Assembly (NCBI RefSeq): GCF_003688855.1
Contig: NZ_REFW01000001.1
Coordinates: forward strand, 806,001 to 870,000
Length of the DNA: 64,000 nucleotides
Direction: 5' to 3'
Origin: Tessaracoccus antarcticus
GTDB lineage: Bacteria > Actinomycetota > Actinomycetes > Propionibacteriales > Propionibacteriaceae
A program made the translations under genes and the position numbers. Below, in pieces: positions 22,869 through 31,185 of the stretch. Each line of letters opens with the position of its first letter. The stretch's first letter is position 1. The notes under the pieces are model-generated. The model worked only from the letters and a program-made list of their open reading frames with translations, did not search any database and had not been told where the DNA came from.

Positions 22869-23115
22869 GCCGGTCCTCCCCCGGACGCGGAGTCACAGTC
22901 ATCGACGAGTGGTGGCCGCAGCGTCCCTGCTGTATGAGTCTAATCCCGGCCGTGCCTCGTGGCCGTTGTGACGCAATGTCCGGCTTCCCGGCCACGGACT
23001 GCTGGACCACTTCCCCTCCTCTAGTGGTGGGGTTCACGTTTCTGGAGAGTCGAGGTCGGGTCTCCTGATGAGCGACCAGTGTCCGCACTCTGGGAGGATG
23101 CTTGCAGGGGGGACG
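22869..23115. other. Divergent intergenic region before the DUF6361-PLD-helicase operon
   Basis: About 250 bases that must hold the promoters of both the VanW gene and the three-gene operon. Base composition falls here (for example 23012-23050) relative to the flanking genes. No convincing -35/-10 pair or operator was found by eye, and no repeat marking an integration site. Confidence 0.4.
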
Positions 23116-24330
23116 ATGCCGTCGACTATTGCTTGGCTGGATACTTCGTCAGAGGAACAACTCCGGACGCGTGAGCTGATCGCGCTGTTCACGGAGAAAG
23201 ACACCTTGGACGAGCTCGGAATTGGCCAGATCCGTGATGTCTTCAGCAACGTCCTCTTCCCCGGCACTTCGGTCATCCAAACCCGTGCCCGCTATCTCCT
23301 TCTGGTGCCGTGGGCGTACCTCGACGCAGCACAGAAACGATCGAACGGAACCGTCCGGGAGAAGGCGCAGGCCAACCAGCGCCAGACCATCGAGGCACTC
23401 CTGCAACTTGGTCGGGAAGGTCACCCACAGGAAGGAATTGTGGGAGCCAGGGCCGGTGCTGGAGTGAAGACTCTTCCCTCGGACATCTACTGGAACGCAC
23501 TGCGGACCTATGGAATTCTTCAACGCGAACTCTCCGCTGACGACCTCGGGAGGCGTCCAAGCGCGGACACCGAGTCGGACGAATTGGCAGGACGCCCCGT
23601 GACTGAGTGGCATCCCGCCATCCGAGTACCGAAGGGGTTCCCGGCCCTCATTCCGGGTGGACTCGAACTCACGTACGAGGAAGCTGCCTTCCTCCGCGAA
23701 CGCATCCTTCAGGGCGTGCCGGGGTCCTTACTTGCCCACCTGATCGGATCGGACGAACCGCCGGATCCTGACAGCCGTCAGCCGTGGGATGACTCCGTGG
23801 CAGCGCGGGTCGACGGCGCTCTGGCCGAGGCCATGACCCATGCGAGGTTGTTCTCGCACTCAATCCACGGAGCCTCGCTGCTGTACGCGGTACTGGTGGC
23901 GGAGGCTTACCGCGACGCCGGTTACAACGCTGTCGGCGATCAACGCGAGATGACGCGAGATGCGCTGCGCCAGTGGTGGGAGGCGACGGAGCCGCTCACA
24001 GGCCGGTTGTCTGCCTGGGATCTGGATGAGTTCTGGGCCTTCGTGATTGAGCGGAACCCGCGGATCTCCATACTCACCCGACGCTTTGTCACAGAATGGC
24101 TAGCGGCAGTCAAGGACGGCACGGCGCAGTTTGCGGCCGACGATGATCGGCTCCGTCGGCTCATCCGTGATCGGGAACGCGAGATGAAACGCTCCCAGGC
24201 GCGGCTGTCCAACCGCAAGCTTCTAGGCCTCTGGGGCGGCTTCACGGGTGGCAGTGGGCTCAGCTACCGGTGGAGCACAGTAAAGACGATCGTCAGCGAC
24301 ATCCATCGCGGCCTTGAACGAAAGGGTTAG
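23116..24330 (+). CDS. DUF6361-family protein, first gene of candidate defence operon
   Basis: The start is ATG 23116 behind AGGGGGGACG; 404 residues. It has the look of the uncharacterised DUF6361 family: a conserved opening (STIAWLDTSSEEQLRTRELIALFTEKDTLDELGIGQIRDVFSNVLFPGTSVIQTRARYLL is spread over residues 3-62), a central region with GFPALIPGGLELTYEEAAFLRERI, and a basic C-terminus RLSNRKLLGLWGG. No membrane helix, no signal and no enzyme motif that I recognise. It lies 3 bp before the PLD gene, in one operon with it and the helicase. A role as sensor or adaptor is only a guess. Confidence 0.75.
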   Translation: MPSTIAWLDTSSEEQLRTRELIALFTEKDTLDELGIGQIRDVFSNVLFPGTSVIQTRARYLLLVPWAYLDAAQKRSNGTVREKAQANQRQTIEALLQLGREGHPQEGIVGARAGAGVKTLPSDIYWNALRTYGILQRELSADDLGRRPSADTESDELAGRPVTEWHPAIRVPKGFPALIPGGLELTYEEAAFLRERILQGVPGSLLAHLIGSDEPPDPDSRQPWDDSVAARVDGALAEAMTHARLFSHSIHGASLLYAVLVAEAYRDAGYNAVGDQREMTRDALRQWWEATEPLTGRLSAWDLDEFWAFVIERNPRISILTRRFVTEWLAAVKDGTAQFAADDDRLRRLIRDREREMKRSQARLSNRKLLGLWGGFTGGSGLSYRWSTVKTIVSDIHRGLERKG

Positions 24331-24333
24331 GCG

Positions 24334-26190
24334 ATGCTCGCGCCAGACAGCCGGGTGGTGCTACTGGAACAGCTTCGACCCCCGGTCGGATACCAGCTGG
24401 AGGCAGCGGTCGCCACCACGTTCACCCTGCAACTCGGTGCTGCCCTGGTTCCGCCCTTGGCCTTCGCGTCGCACGAGATCAGGGGCGGGACCGATCCGCT
24501 CAGCGTGCTGGAGTCGGTCCGCTCGGCCTCGGACCGGATTGACATCTATTGCCAGGCCGGACAAATCGCAGTGCCCAAGCGTGCCTCGGACCTCATGGCG
24601 TTCCTGGAGCCGATGGTCCATCCTGTTCGGCCGCCGAAGGCGGGGTTCCTGTTCCACCCCAAAATCTGGTTCGTCCACTACACGGCCAAGGCCCAACCCG
24701 ACCGCTACCGGCTGCTCTGCCTCACCCGGAACCTTGTCGACAGTCAGGCATGGGATGCGGCTGTTGTGCTGGACGGAGTCGACGGCGTCGATGCAACGGA
24801 GGCGAATCTTCCCCTTGCAGCTTTCCTGAGGAACCTACCCGAGTTGGCCGTGAATCGTTCTGAGCGGCGAGCGAGGCGTGCGCGGGACCTGGCTGAACGG
24901 GCCACCCGGGTTCGGTGGAGCAATCCGGACGGTGTGCAGGGCCTCAGGTTCCACGCCATGGGGGTACCGGGGGTCGCCGACACTACGGACTTCACCGGCC
25001 TGCGACACCTCGTCATCTCGCCGTTCTGCGACGCAGCGGGGGTGGCGCATGTGACGGGCGGAGGGCGTGACGCCATCGTCGTCTCCAGGGCGGAAGCAAT
25101 GGATTCGCTGGACCCCGGATGGTTGTCGCGGCTGCGTCTGGGAGGGAAGGACGGGTCGGTGTTTGTGCTCGACCCCTTGGCGGTCCCGCCTGGTGAACAG
25201 GCGGCTGCCCTTGGGGGGGCCGCGGACCCTGCGGCAGGTACGTCAGGCGAGGCCGCTCGAGAGCTTGGCGAGCTCACCGGTCTCCATGCGAAGGTGATCG
25301 TGATCGAGAAGAATTGGAAGGCGCACCTTTTCATCGGGTCCGCGAACGCGACCTCAGCTGCGTTCAACGGCAACGTCGAGTTCATGGTCGAGATGTGGGG
25401 CCGGGCGCTGGACCTTGGTTACCGCACGATGATGGATCCGGGACTGAAGAAGGGACAACGCAACTTCCGCGACCTGCTCCAGCCCTACGTCACCGGCGAG
25501 ACACGAGTGTCGGAGGAAGACGTGGAACTCAGGCGCCTGCGGAACCTCCTCAGGCGGCTGGCAGCCGTGCCCTACCGGATGACTGTGCAGGATGGTCGCT
25601 CGCACTACGATCTCCAGCTCACCAGCGAGGGCGCCGTCGTGCTGCCCGAAGAACACGCGCTGGCATTCGGGCTGCTGACGCGGCCGGGAGTCGCGCACAC
25701 ACACGCGGCGGAGACGCGTGTCGACGCGGTCTTCGACGAGGTCCCCCTTGCCGACATCACCCCGTTCGTTGTGCTTCGGCTCACGGGGCCGGATGGAACC
25801 GTCGCGGACACGGTCGTCCACGCTCCGCTGGTCAACGATCCGGAGGACCGACTCGACGCAGTCCTCGCCCGCCAGGTGGACACGCGCGAGAAGTTCCTGA
25901 GGTTCCTGGCGCTGGTCCTGGGCCTCGCCGACTCCTCGGCCCTCGCTGCGATGGCGGGAGACATTGCCACCTCAGGCGCGGGTTGGGAGGCCGGCGGCGG
26001 TGGACACGCGGGAATCTTCGAAATCGTCGTCGAAGCGATGGCTGACCGGCCCGAGTCGATCCGCGAGCTGGACAGGCTCGTGAAACGGCTCGGGCAGACG
26101 GCGGAAGGTCGTGAACTGTTTCCCGAGGGTTTCGAAGAGTTGTGGACCAACGTGGAGCTCGCTCTGGGACAGGTGCGCAGGCAGCCATGA
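24334..26190 (+). CDS. Phospholipase D-like protein with two HKD-type motifs
   Basis: 618 residues. The second catalytic half is canonical: GLHAKVIVI (His317, Lys319), then FIGSANATSAAF and a Glu in NVEFMVE. The first half is shortened and altered: FHPKIWFVHY (His107, Lys109) followed by LLCLTRNLVDSQAWD in place of GSxN. This arrangement is seen in PLD-superfamily nucleases linked to helicases (such as DrmC of DISARM and BfiI-type nucleases), not in lipases, and there is no signal peptide. Residues 400-618 form an unassigned C-terminal domain. It probably cuts DNA with or for the helicase, whose ATG overlaps its stop. Confidence 0.8.
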   Translation: MLAPDSRVVLLEQLRPPVGYQLEAAVATTFTLQLGAALVPPLAFASHEIRGGTDPLSVLESVRSASDRIDIYCQAGQIAVPKRASDLMAFLEPMVHPVRPPKAGFLFHPKIWFVHYTAKAQPDRYRLLCLTRNLVDSQAWDAAVVLDGVDGVDATEANLPLAAFLRNLPELAVNRSERRARRARDLAERATRVRWSNPDGVQGLRFHAMGVPGVADTTDFTGLRHLVISPFCDAAGVAHVTGGGRDAIVVSRAEAMDSLDPGWLSRLRLGGKDGSVFVLDPLAVPPGEQAAALGGAADPAAGTSGEAARELGELTGLHAKVIVIEKNWKAHLFIGSANATSAAFNGNVEFMVEMWGRALDLGYRTMMDPGLKKGQRNFRDLLQPYVTGETRVSEEDVELRRLRNLLRRLAAVPYRMTVQDGRSHYDLQLTSEGAVVLPEEHALAFGLLTRPGVAHTHAAETRVDAVFDEVPLADITPFVVLRLTGPDGTVADTVVHAPLVNDPEDRLDAVLARQVDTREKFLRFLALVLGLADSSALAAMAGDIATSGAGWEAGGGGHAGIFEIVVEAMADRPESIRELDRLVKRLGQTAEGRELFPEGFEELWTNVELALGQVRRQP

Positions 26191-29100
26191 CAACCCGGAA
26201 GCCGTTCAGTGCCGGCAAAGTGATGGACCAACTGACAGATTTCCAGCGCAACACAGCCGAGTACGTCGTGGACCGGTTCTACGGCGATAATCCCACGGAC
26301 CGGTTCCTTGTCGCCGACGAGACCGGTTTGGGCAAGACAATCGTTGCCCGCGGAGTTATCGCCCGCACCATTGAGAAGCTGCAAAACAACGACGCCGTTG
26401 ACCGCATCGACATCGTGTACGTCTGCTCGAACCAGGACCTGGCGCACCAGAATCTCCGGAAGCTCAACGTGACTGGCGACGATCACCACGGCATTGCCAG
26501 CCGCCTGACGCTGCTGTCGAAGCACGCGCACAGTTTCGCGCCGAGCGTCGGTGGCGGGTCGATCAAGCCAGTCAACTTGGTGTCCTTCACTCCGGGCACG
26601 TCGTTCTCCACCGGCTGGCAATCGGGAACGGCCGACGAGCGAGCCCTTCTGTTCAAGATCCTGGATGATGGCCTCACGCTTGACGGGTCGCGGGCGGAGA
26701 ACTGCTACGAGGTGCTTCGGGGGTCCTTGCAATCAAAGGAGGGGTTGCGCAGGCCTGTGAGGGAGCTGAACAAGAGCCTTCATCAGGGGCCTGACAGGGA
26801 GCTCACAGTGCGATTCCTCGCGGCCATCGCTGTGGAGTCACTTTCGCTGCCTGGTGCAGAGTCGGAACAGACGATACGAGACGAGCTCGACGACCTCCTC
26901 GACCACTTCACTCCCAGCCCCGAGCACCGACACCGTGCTTGGGGCCTGGTCGGTCGCCTCCGCGCCGTGCTGGCACGGGAGAGCATTCAACTCCTCACCC
27001 CCGACCTGGTGATTCTCGATGAGTTCCAGCGCTTCCGTGAGCTGCTGGATGACAAGACAGAAGCCGGTGGCCTGGCAGGACACCTGTTCGGGTACCGGGA
27101 CGAGGCCACCGGGCATCGCGCGAAGTCGCTGTTGCTGTCCGCAACACCATTCAAGGCCTTCACCTTCGCGGAGGAGGCCCTGCTCGGCGACGACCACCAC
27201 GAGGATTTCCTCCAACTTGTCAGATTTCTCAATAACGGTGACGCCAACGGACAGGTGGCGCGGATCCGCGATTCGCTTCGCGAGTACCGCGATGAGATTG
27301 TGACCGGGCGCATGACTGCCGGCGCTGTAGAGCGGGCCAGGAATGAGTTGCTTCGACTCATGGTGCGGACAGAGCGGCCGCGTGACGTGGTCAAGACGAT
27401 GACAGACGAACGGGTCACGCTCCTCGGAGCTCCGAGCGTGGAGGACCTCCTCGGATTCATCGCGATGAAGGACTTGGCGCGGGAGGTGGGGGCGCCCTTC
27501 AGGCTCGAATACTGGAAGTCGGCGCCGTACTTCGTCAACTTCATGGATGGCTACAAGTTGGGTGGGCTGGTACGTGAAGCACTGAGTGATCCTCAGCGCC
27601 AAGACCGTATCCGGTTGCTGCTTGCGAGTACCCAACAGCTGAATGCAGCGGCGCTGGATGGCTCGGACCAGGTTGACCTCGGGAATCCGCGGATGCGGGC
27701 GCTGGCGGCCGCAACGGTCAACCGGGGGTGGTGGAGGCTGTTGTGGGTGCCACCATCGCTCCCGTACTTTGAGGCGTCGGGCCCGTATGCGGACCCGGAC
27801 GCTCAGGAGATGTCCAAGCTGTTGGTGTTCTCGTCCTGGGCGGCGACTCCGGCCGCGGTCGCGTCGCTGCTCAGCCATCAGGCTGACCATTTGGCGGCGG
27901 GTTCTGAAGGACGCAGTCTCGCCGAGGACCAGAGGGCCAGGCTCAGGAATCGTCTTGCGTACCGGTTGGAGAGCGACGAGGACGAGCGGCCGTCGTCGAT
28001 GTCGACCCTGGCGCTGTTCTGGCCCATGCCCGGCCTGGCCAGGCTTGCGGATCCGCTCCAGGCAGCACGGCACTCCGACGGGCTCCCTGTCCTGCCGGAC
28101 GTGTGGCGCGAGCAAGTTGTGGCTCGTCTCGAAACGGACCACCGCACGGATGTGACGAGCAGTGGGACTGTGGCGTCGCACTGGTACGAAGCCATGCGGC
28201 GTCAGGATTCGCTACCGGAGCACTTCGATCTGCGGAAGGTTCTGGCTGCGTTCGACCTCCAGGATGATCAGGGTGATGATCCGCAATCGACGACGGAGGC
28301 GCCGCTGAGGAGGTCACGGCAGCAGCGTCACGTCGAACTCGCCCTTCAAGTTCGAGGCAAGAGGCAGGACCGTCGGTTGTCACCGGAAGGGCTGACGGCC
28401 CTCGCAGAGGTCGCCATTCATAGTCCGGCGAACATTGCTTACCGTGCGCTGTCCCGGATCGCCGATGGTGGCTCCCGCGTGAGCGACGGCGGTCGGTGGG
28501 TGGCCGCCGTCCGACTCGCGGGTGCCCTGCGGAGCCTCTTCTCCAGGCCCGAGGCCATCCTGCTTCTCGACCAGCTCTTGCCGGGCAGCGAACCCTACTG
28601 GCGCAGGATCCTCACATATTGCGCATGGGGCAACCTGCAGGCCACGCTCGACGAGTACGCGCACCACCTGCACGTCAGCCTCGGTTCACCCGAGGTCGAC
28701 GACGAACTGCTGCTCGAGATCGCCCGCATGGCGTCGGTGGCGCTGGAGATGCGCTCGTCCACCGTCGAGATCTTCGACCCGGCCGCGGCGGAGGCGGGCT
28801 TCAAGAGGCGCCTCGCCACACGCTTCGCGCTGCGCTTCGGAGGCCGGCGCGAAAAGGAGGAAAGTGCCCGCCAGCCAGTGGTGAGGCAAGCGTTCAACAG
28901 CCCGTTCCAGCCGTTCGTGTTAGCCACGACGTCTATAGGCCAGGAGGGGGTGGACTTCCACTGGTGGAGCAGAAGCGTCTTCCACTGGAATGCGCCGCCG
29001 AACCCCATCGATTTCGAGCAGCGCGAGGGGCGTGTCGACCGTTATGACGGGCTGGCCGTGCGTCGGAACCTCGCAGCTCGCCACGGCGACGAAGCACGGA

Positions 29101-29429
29101 AGAGCGTCGGACCCAACCCGTGGGCTGCGCTCTACGCACTGGCAGACAGGGATGACTCCGGTCTCGGGTCCTTCGCCCCCCATTGGGTCTACCCCGGCGA
29201 TCATCGGATCGAGCGACATGTGGCCCCGTACGCGCTGAGCACGGACGAACGACAGTTGGAGAACGTCAAGCGTGATGTGGCGTTGTACCGGCTGACCTTC
29301 GGGCAACCGAGGCAGGAGGACATGCTTGCGCTCATGAAGTCGCAGTTCCCGGATGGCGACGCCGAGGCGGTGGAACTGCATCGCATAGACCTCGCCGCTC
29401 CTGCTTGGCGCAGCGAAGGGGAAAGCTGA
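26187..29429 (+). CDS. SF2/SNF2-like helicase, about 1080 residues, DEFQ box
   Basis: The start is ATG 26187, overlapping the PLD stop (ATGA). Helicase motifs in order: I ADETGLGKT (Lys50), Ia VYVCSNQDLAHQN, II LDEFQRF (278-281, Gln where most SNF2 proteins have His), III LLSATPFK (318), V ATTSIGQEGVDFHWW, and VI FEQREGRVDRY (945-953) with both arginine fingers. About 550 residues lie between motifs III and V, far more than in a minimal helicase, and probably include the nuclease- or substrate-contact domains. It is likely to be the DNA-translocating motor of the system. It ends 4 bp from the convergent uracil-DNA glycosylase gene. Confidence 0.85.
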   Translation: MTTRKPFSAGKVMDQLTDFQRNTAEYVVDRFYGDNPTDRFLVADETGLGKTIVARGVIARTIEKLQNNDAVDRIDIVYVCSNQDLAHQNLRKLNVTGDDHHGIASRLTLLSKHAHSFAPSVGGGSIKPVNLVSFTPGTSFSTGWQSGTADERALLFKILDDGLTLDGSRAENCYEVLRGSLQSKEGLRRPVRELNKSLHQGPDRELTVRFLAAIAVESLSLPGAESEQTIRDELDDLLDHFTPSPEHRHRAWGLVGRLRAVLARESIQLLTPDLVILDEFQRFRELLDDKTEAGGLAGHLFGYRDEATGHRAKSLLLSATPFKAFTFAEEALLGDDHHEDFLQLVRFLNNGDANGQVARIRDSLREYRDEIVTGRMTAGAVERARNELLRLMVRTERPRDVVKTMTDERVTLLGAPSVEDLLGFIAMKDLAREVGAPFRLEYWKSAPYFVNFMDGYKLGGLVREALSDPQRQDRIRLLLASTQQLNAAALDGSDQVDLGNPRMRALAAATVNRGWWRLLWVPPSLPYFEASGPYADPDAQEMSKLLVFSSWAATPAAVASLLSHQADHLAAGSEGRSLAEDQRARLRNRLAYRLESDEDERPSSMSTLALFWPMPGLARLADPLQAARHSDGLPVLPDVWREQVVARLETDHRTDVTSSGTVASHWYEAMRRQDSLPEHFDLRKVLAAFDLQDDQGDDPQSTTEAPLRRSRQQRHVELALQVRGKRQDRRLSPEGLTALAEVAIHSPANIAYRALSRIADGGSRVSDGGRWVAAVRLAGALRSLFSRPEAILLLDQLLPGSEPYWRRILTYCAWGNLQATLDEYAHHLHVSLGSPEVDDELLLEIARMASVALEMRSSTVEIFDPAAAEAGFKRRLATRFALRFGGRREKEESARQPVVRQAFNSPFQPFVLATTSIGQEGVDFHWWSRSVFHWNAPPNPIDFEQREGRVDRYDGLAVRRNLAARHGDEARKSVGPNPWAALYALADRDDSGLGSFAPHWVYPGDHRIERHVAPYALSTDERQLENVKRDVALYRLTFGQPRQEDMLALMKSQFPDGDAEAVELHRIDLAAPAWRSEGES

Positions 29430-29433
29430 ACCG

Positions 29434-30267
29434 TCACAGCCGTGACAGGACCTCGTCGAACATGGCTTCTGTCAGCTTGCCGGTGAACGTGTTCTGCTGG
29501 CTGACGTGGTAGCTCCCCACCAAGCGGATCGAGCGACCGTCGGGCGTGGTCAGCGCCGCCTCGGCGCCATGGGTGAACTTGGGTTTGGGGGACGGAACAC
29601 CCCAGCCCCGACGTCGGGCGGCCCTGATGACCGCGTCCCAGCCGATCAGTCCCAGCGCCAGGATCGAGCGCAGCCGGGGCTCGGTGAGTTCGAGTTCCCG
29701 GTCGAGCCACGGTGCACACGTCGACTTCTCGAGGGTGGTGGGCTTGTTGCCGGGTGGTGCGCACCTGACGGGAGCAGTGATCCGGACGCCGGCGAGTTCG
29801 AGGCCGTCGCCAGCAGCGAACGCCGTGGGCTGCGATGCATAGCCTGCGCGGAACAGGCCGGCGAACAGCCAGTCGCCCGAGCGGTCACCGGTGAACATGC
29901 GGCCGGTGCGGTTGGCGCCGTTCGCCGCGGGAGCCAGGCCGACGATCAACACCTCGGCGGCCGGGTCCCCGAATGAGGCCACGGGGCGACCCCAATACGG
30001 CTGGTCGGCAAACGAGGCCCTACGTCCCGTGGTGGCCACGGATTCCCTCCACTCGACCAGTCGCGGACAGGCCCGACAGACAGTGATGCAGGCGTTCAGG
30101 TCATCAAGGGTGCGGGGGGAGGCTGCGAGCAAGGTGACGTCGGCGGCGGAATGGGCCACCGGTGTATCGGTGGTGGCCGGGTCGCCCGGCCAGCCGGTCT
30201 CTGGCTCCACGGGGGAGCCGAAGAGTCTTCCGGTCAGCGGGTGGGCGTCGCGTCGTGCCTCAGACAT
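29434..30267 (-). CDS. Uracil-DNA glycosylase, family 5 (UdgB-like)
   Basis: 277 residues. Motif 1 is VGLAPAANGANRTGRMFTGDRSGDW, the family 5 form, in which the active-site water is held without the Asp of other families. The second motif is VGSYHVSQQNTFTGKLT. The Cys pattern CITVCRACPRLVEW..C..PVRCAPPGNKPT fits the four cysteines of the [4Fe-4S] cluster. It removes uracil and some other deaminated bases from DNA. This is a common actinobacterial repair gene, so its position next to the helicase operon is probably not meaningful. Confidence 0.92.
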   Translation of the reverse strand: MSEARRDAHPLTGRLFGSPVEPETGWPGDPATTDTPVAHSAADVTLLAASPRTLDDLNACITVCRACPRLVEWRESVATTGRRASFADQPYWGRPVASFGDPAAEVLIVGLAPAANGANRTGRMFTGDRSGDWLFAGLFRAGYASQPTAFAAGDGLELAGVRITAPVRCAPPGNKPTTLEKSTCAPWLDRELELTEPRLRSILALGLIGWDAVIRAARRRGWGVPSPKPKFTHGAEAALTTPDGRSIRLVGSYHVSQQNTFTGKLTEAMFDEVLSRL

Positions 30268-30522
30268 GGATGCGAGTCTGCCATCCCCGAAAGGGGAGGT
30301 GGCGGAAAGGGCTCCCGCGAGTTCGAGGGGATCCGCGCCGCGTGTGACTCAGCCCGGGGCGCTGCGCGCTGGATCCTCTTCCGCGGTACGCGGCTCGGAG
30401 GGCGGTACGTGCGGTAATTTGGTCAGCACACCGGCCACTGTGGGAACAACGCTCACCGGCGTTGCCTCGCCCGTTCGCGAGCGCGACGGGTCCCCCCCCA
30501 CTCAAGCCTGGCGAGGAGGACT
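30268..30522. other. Intergenic region with divergent promoters expected
   Basis: About 255 bases between two divergent genes. No clear promoter or operator could be picked out; an AT-richer stretch at 30414-30445 (GGTAATTTGGTCAG) is the likeliest promoter area. Confidence 0.35.
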
Positions 30523-30993
30523 GTGACGGACCGCGACATTCGGGTGAGTGACGTTGAACGCGACCAGGCAGTCTCGTTGCTCGCCGAGCACTTCGCGGAA
30601 GGGCGACTCACCCCCTCCGAGTTTGACCAGAGGACCACGGAGGCGCTGTCCGCTCGTACGCGGGGAGAGTTGGATCACGTCATGGTCGACCTTCCCGCCG
30701 TGCCGGCGGGCGTTCCCGCCCCACCAGCGATGGACGCGACACCGGGCAGCGTCGATCGTCAAGGTTCGAGGATGGCCCATTGGCGCCGATCATCGCTGGC
30801 GCCTTGGGCGATCTTCGCTGTCTTCTTCGTCGTTGTGTGGGTCGCCACGGGCGGCGGTTATTTTTGGCCCGTGTGGCCGATCATGGGCTGGGGTCTGGGG
30901 GTCGCGATCAACGGGGTGAAGGCCCTCACCGAAGTCGGGTCCCCTCCGACGGAGCACCCCCGGCAGCTCCCCGGGCCACCTCCGTCGCGGTAG
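30523..30993 (+). CDS. DUF1707 SHOCT-like domain protein with membrane hairpin
   Basis: 156 residues from GTG 30523, after GAGGAGGA. Residues 1-55 are a DUF1707 domain (RVSDVERDQAVSLLAEHFAEGRLTPSEFDQRTTEALSARTRGEL), common in Actinobacteria, followed by a Pro-rich linker and two membrane helices (WAIFAVFFVVVWVATGG and WPVWPIMGWGLGVAINGV), then a Pro-rich tail. The function is unknown; the N-terminal domain usually binds partner proteins at the membrane face. Confidence 0.88.
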   Translation: MTDRDIRVSDVERDQAVSLLAEHFAEGRLTPSEFDQRTTEALSARTRGELDHVMVDLPAVPAGVPAPPAMDATPGSVDRQGSRMAHWRRSSLAPWAIFAVFFVVVWVATGGGYFWPVWPIMGWGLGVAINGVKALTEVGSPPTEHPRQLPGPPPSR

Positions 30994-31185
30994 GCGGCGA
31001 CCAGATGCACGCAAGGGGCTCGGCATTGGCGATCTGGGTCGGTGCTGCGGGAAGGGTGGTTGAGGGGGCTGATCGCGTGGGCGACGTGCTCGCGCACGCT
31101 GGGTGAGGGATCGGGCGCTGGGAGACGGAAGCAGGAATTGATCCTCTGTTCTATTTCTGTCAGTGGTGGCTGGGAGAATTTACTC

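Noticed and set aside
29434-30267. Uracil-DNA glycosylase as fourth part of the candidate defence operon
   Set aside because: It is on the opposite strand and is a standard family 5 repair enzyme of actinobacteria.
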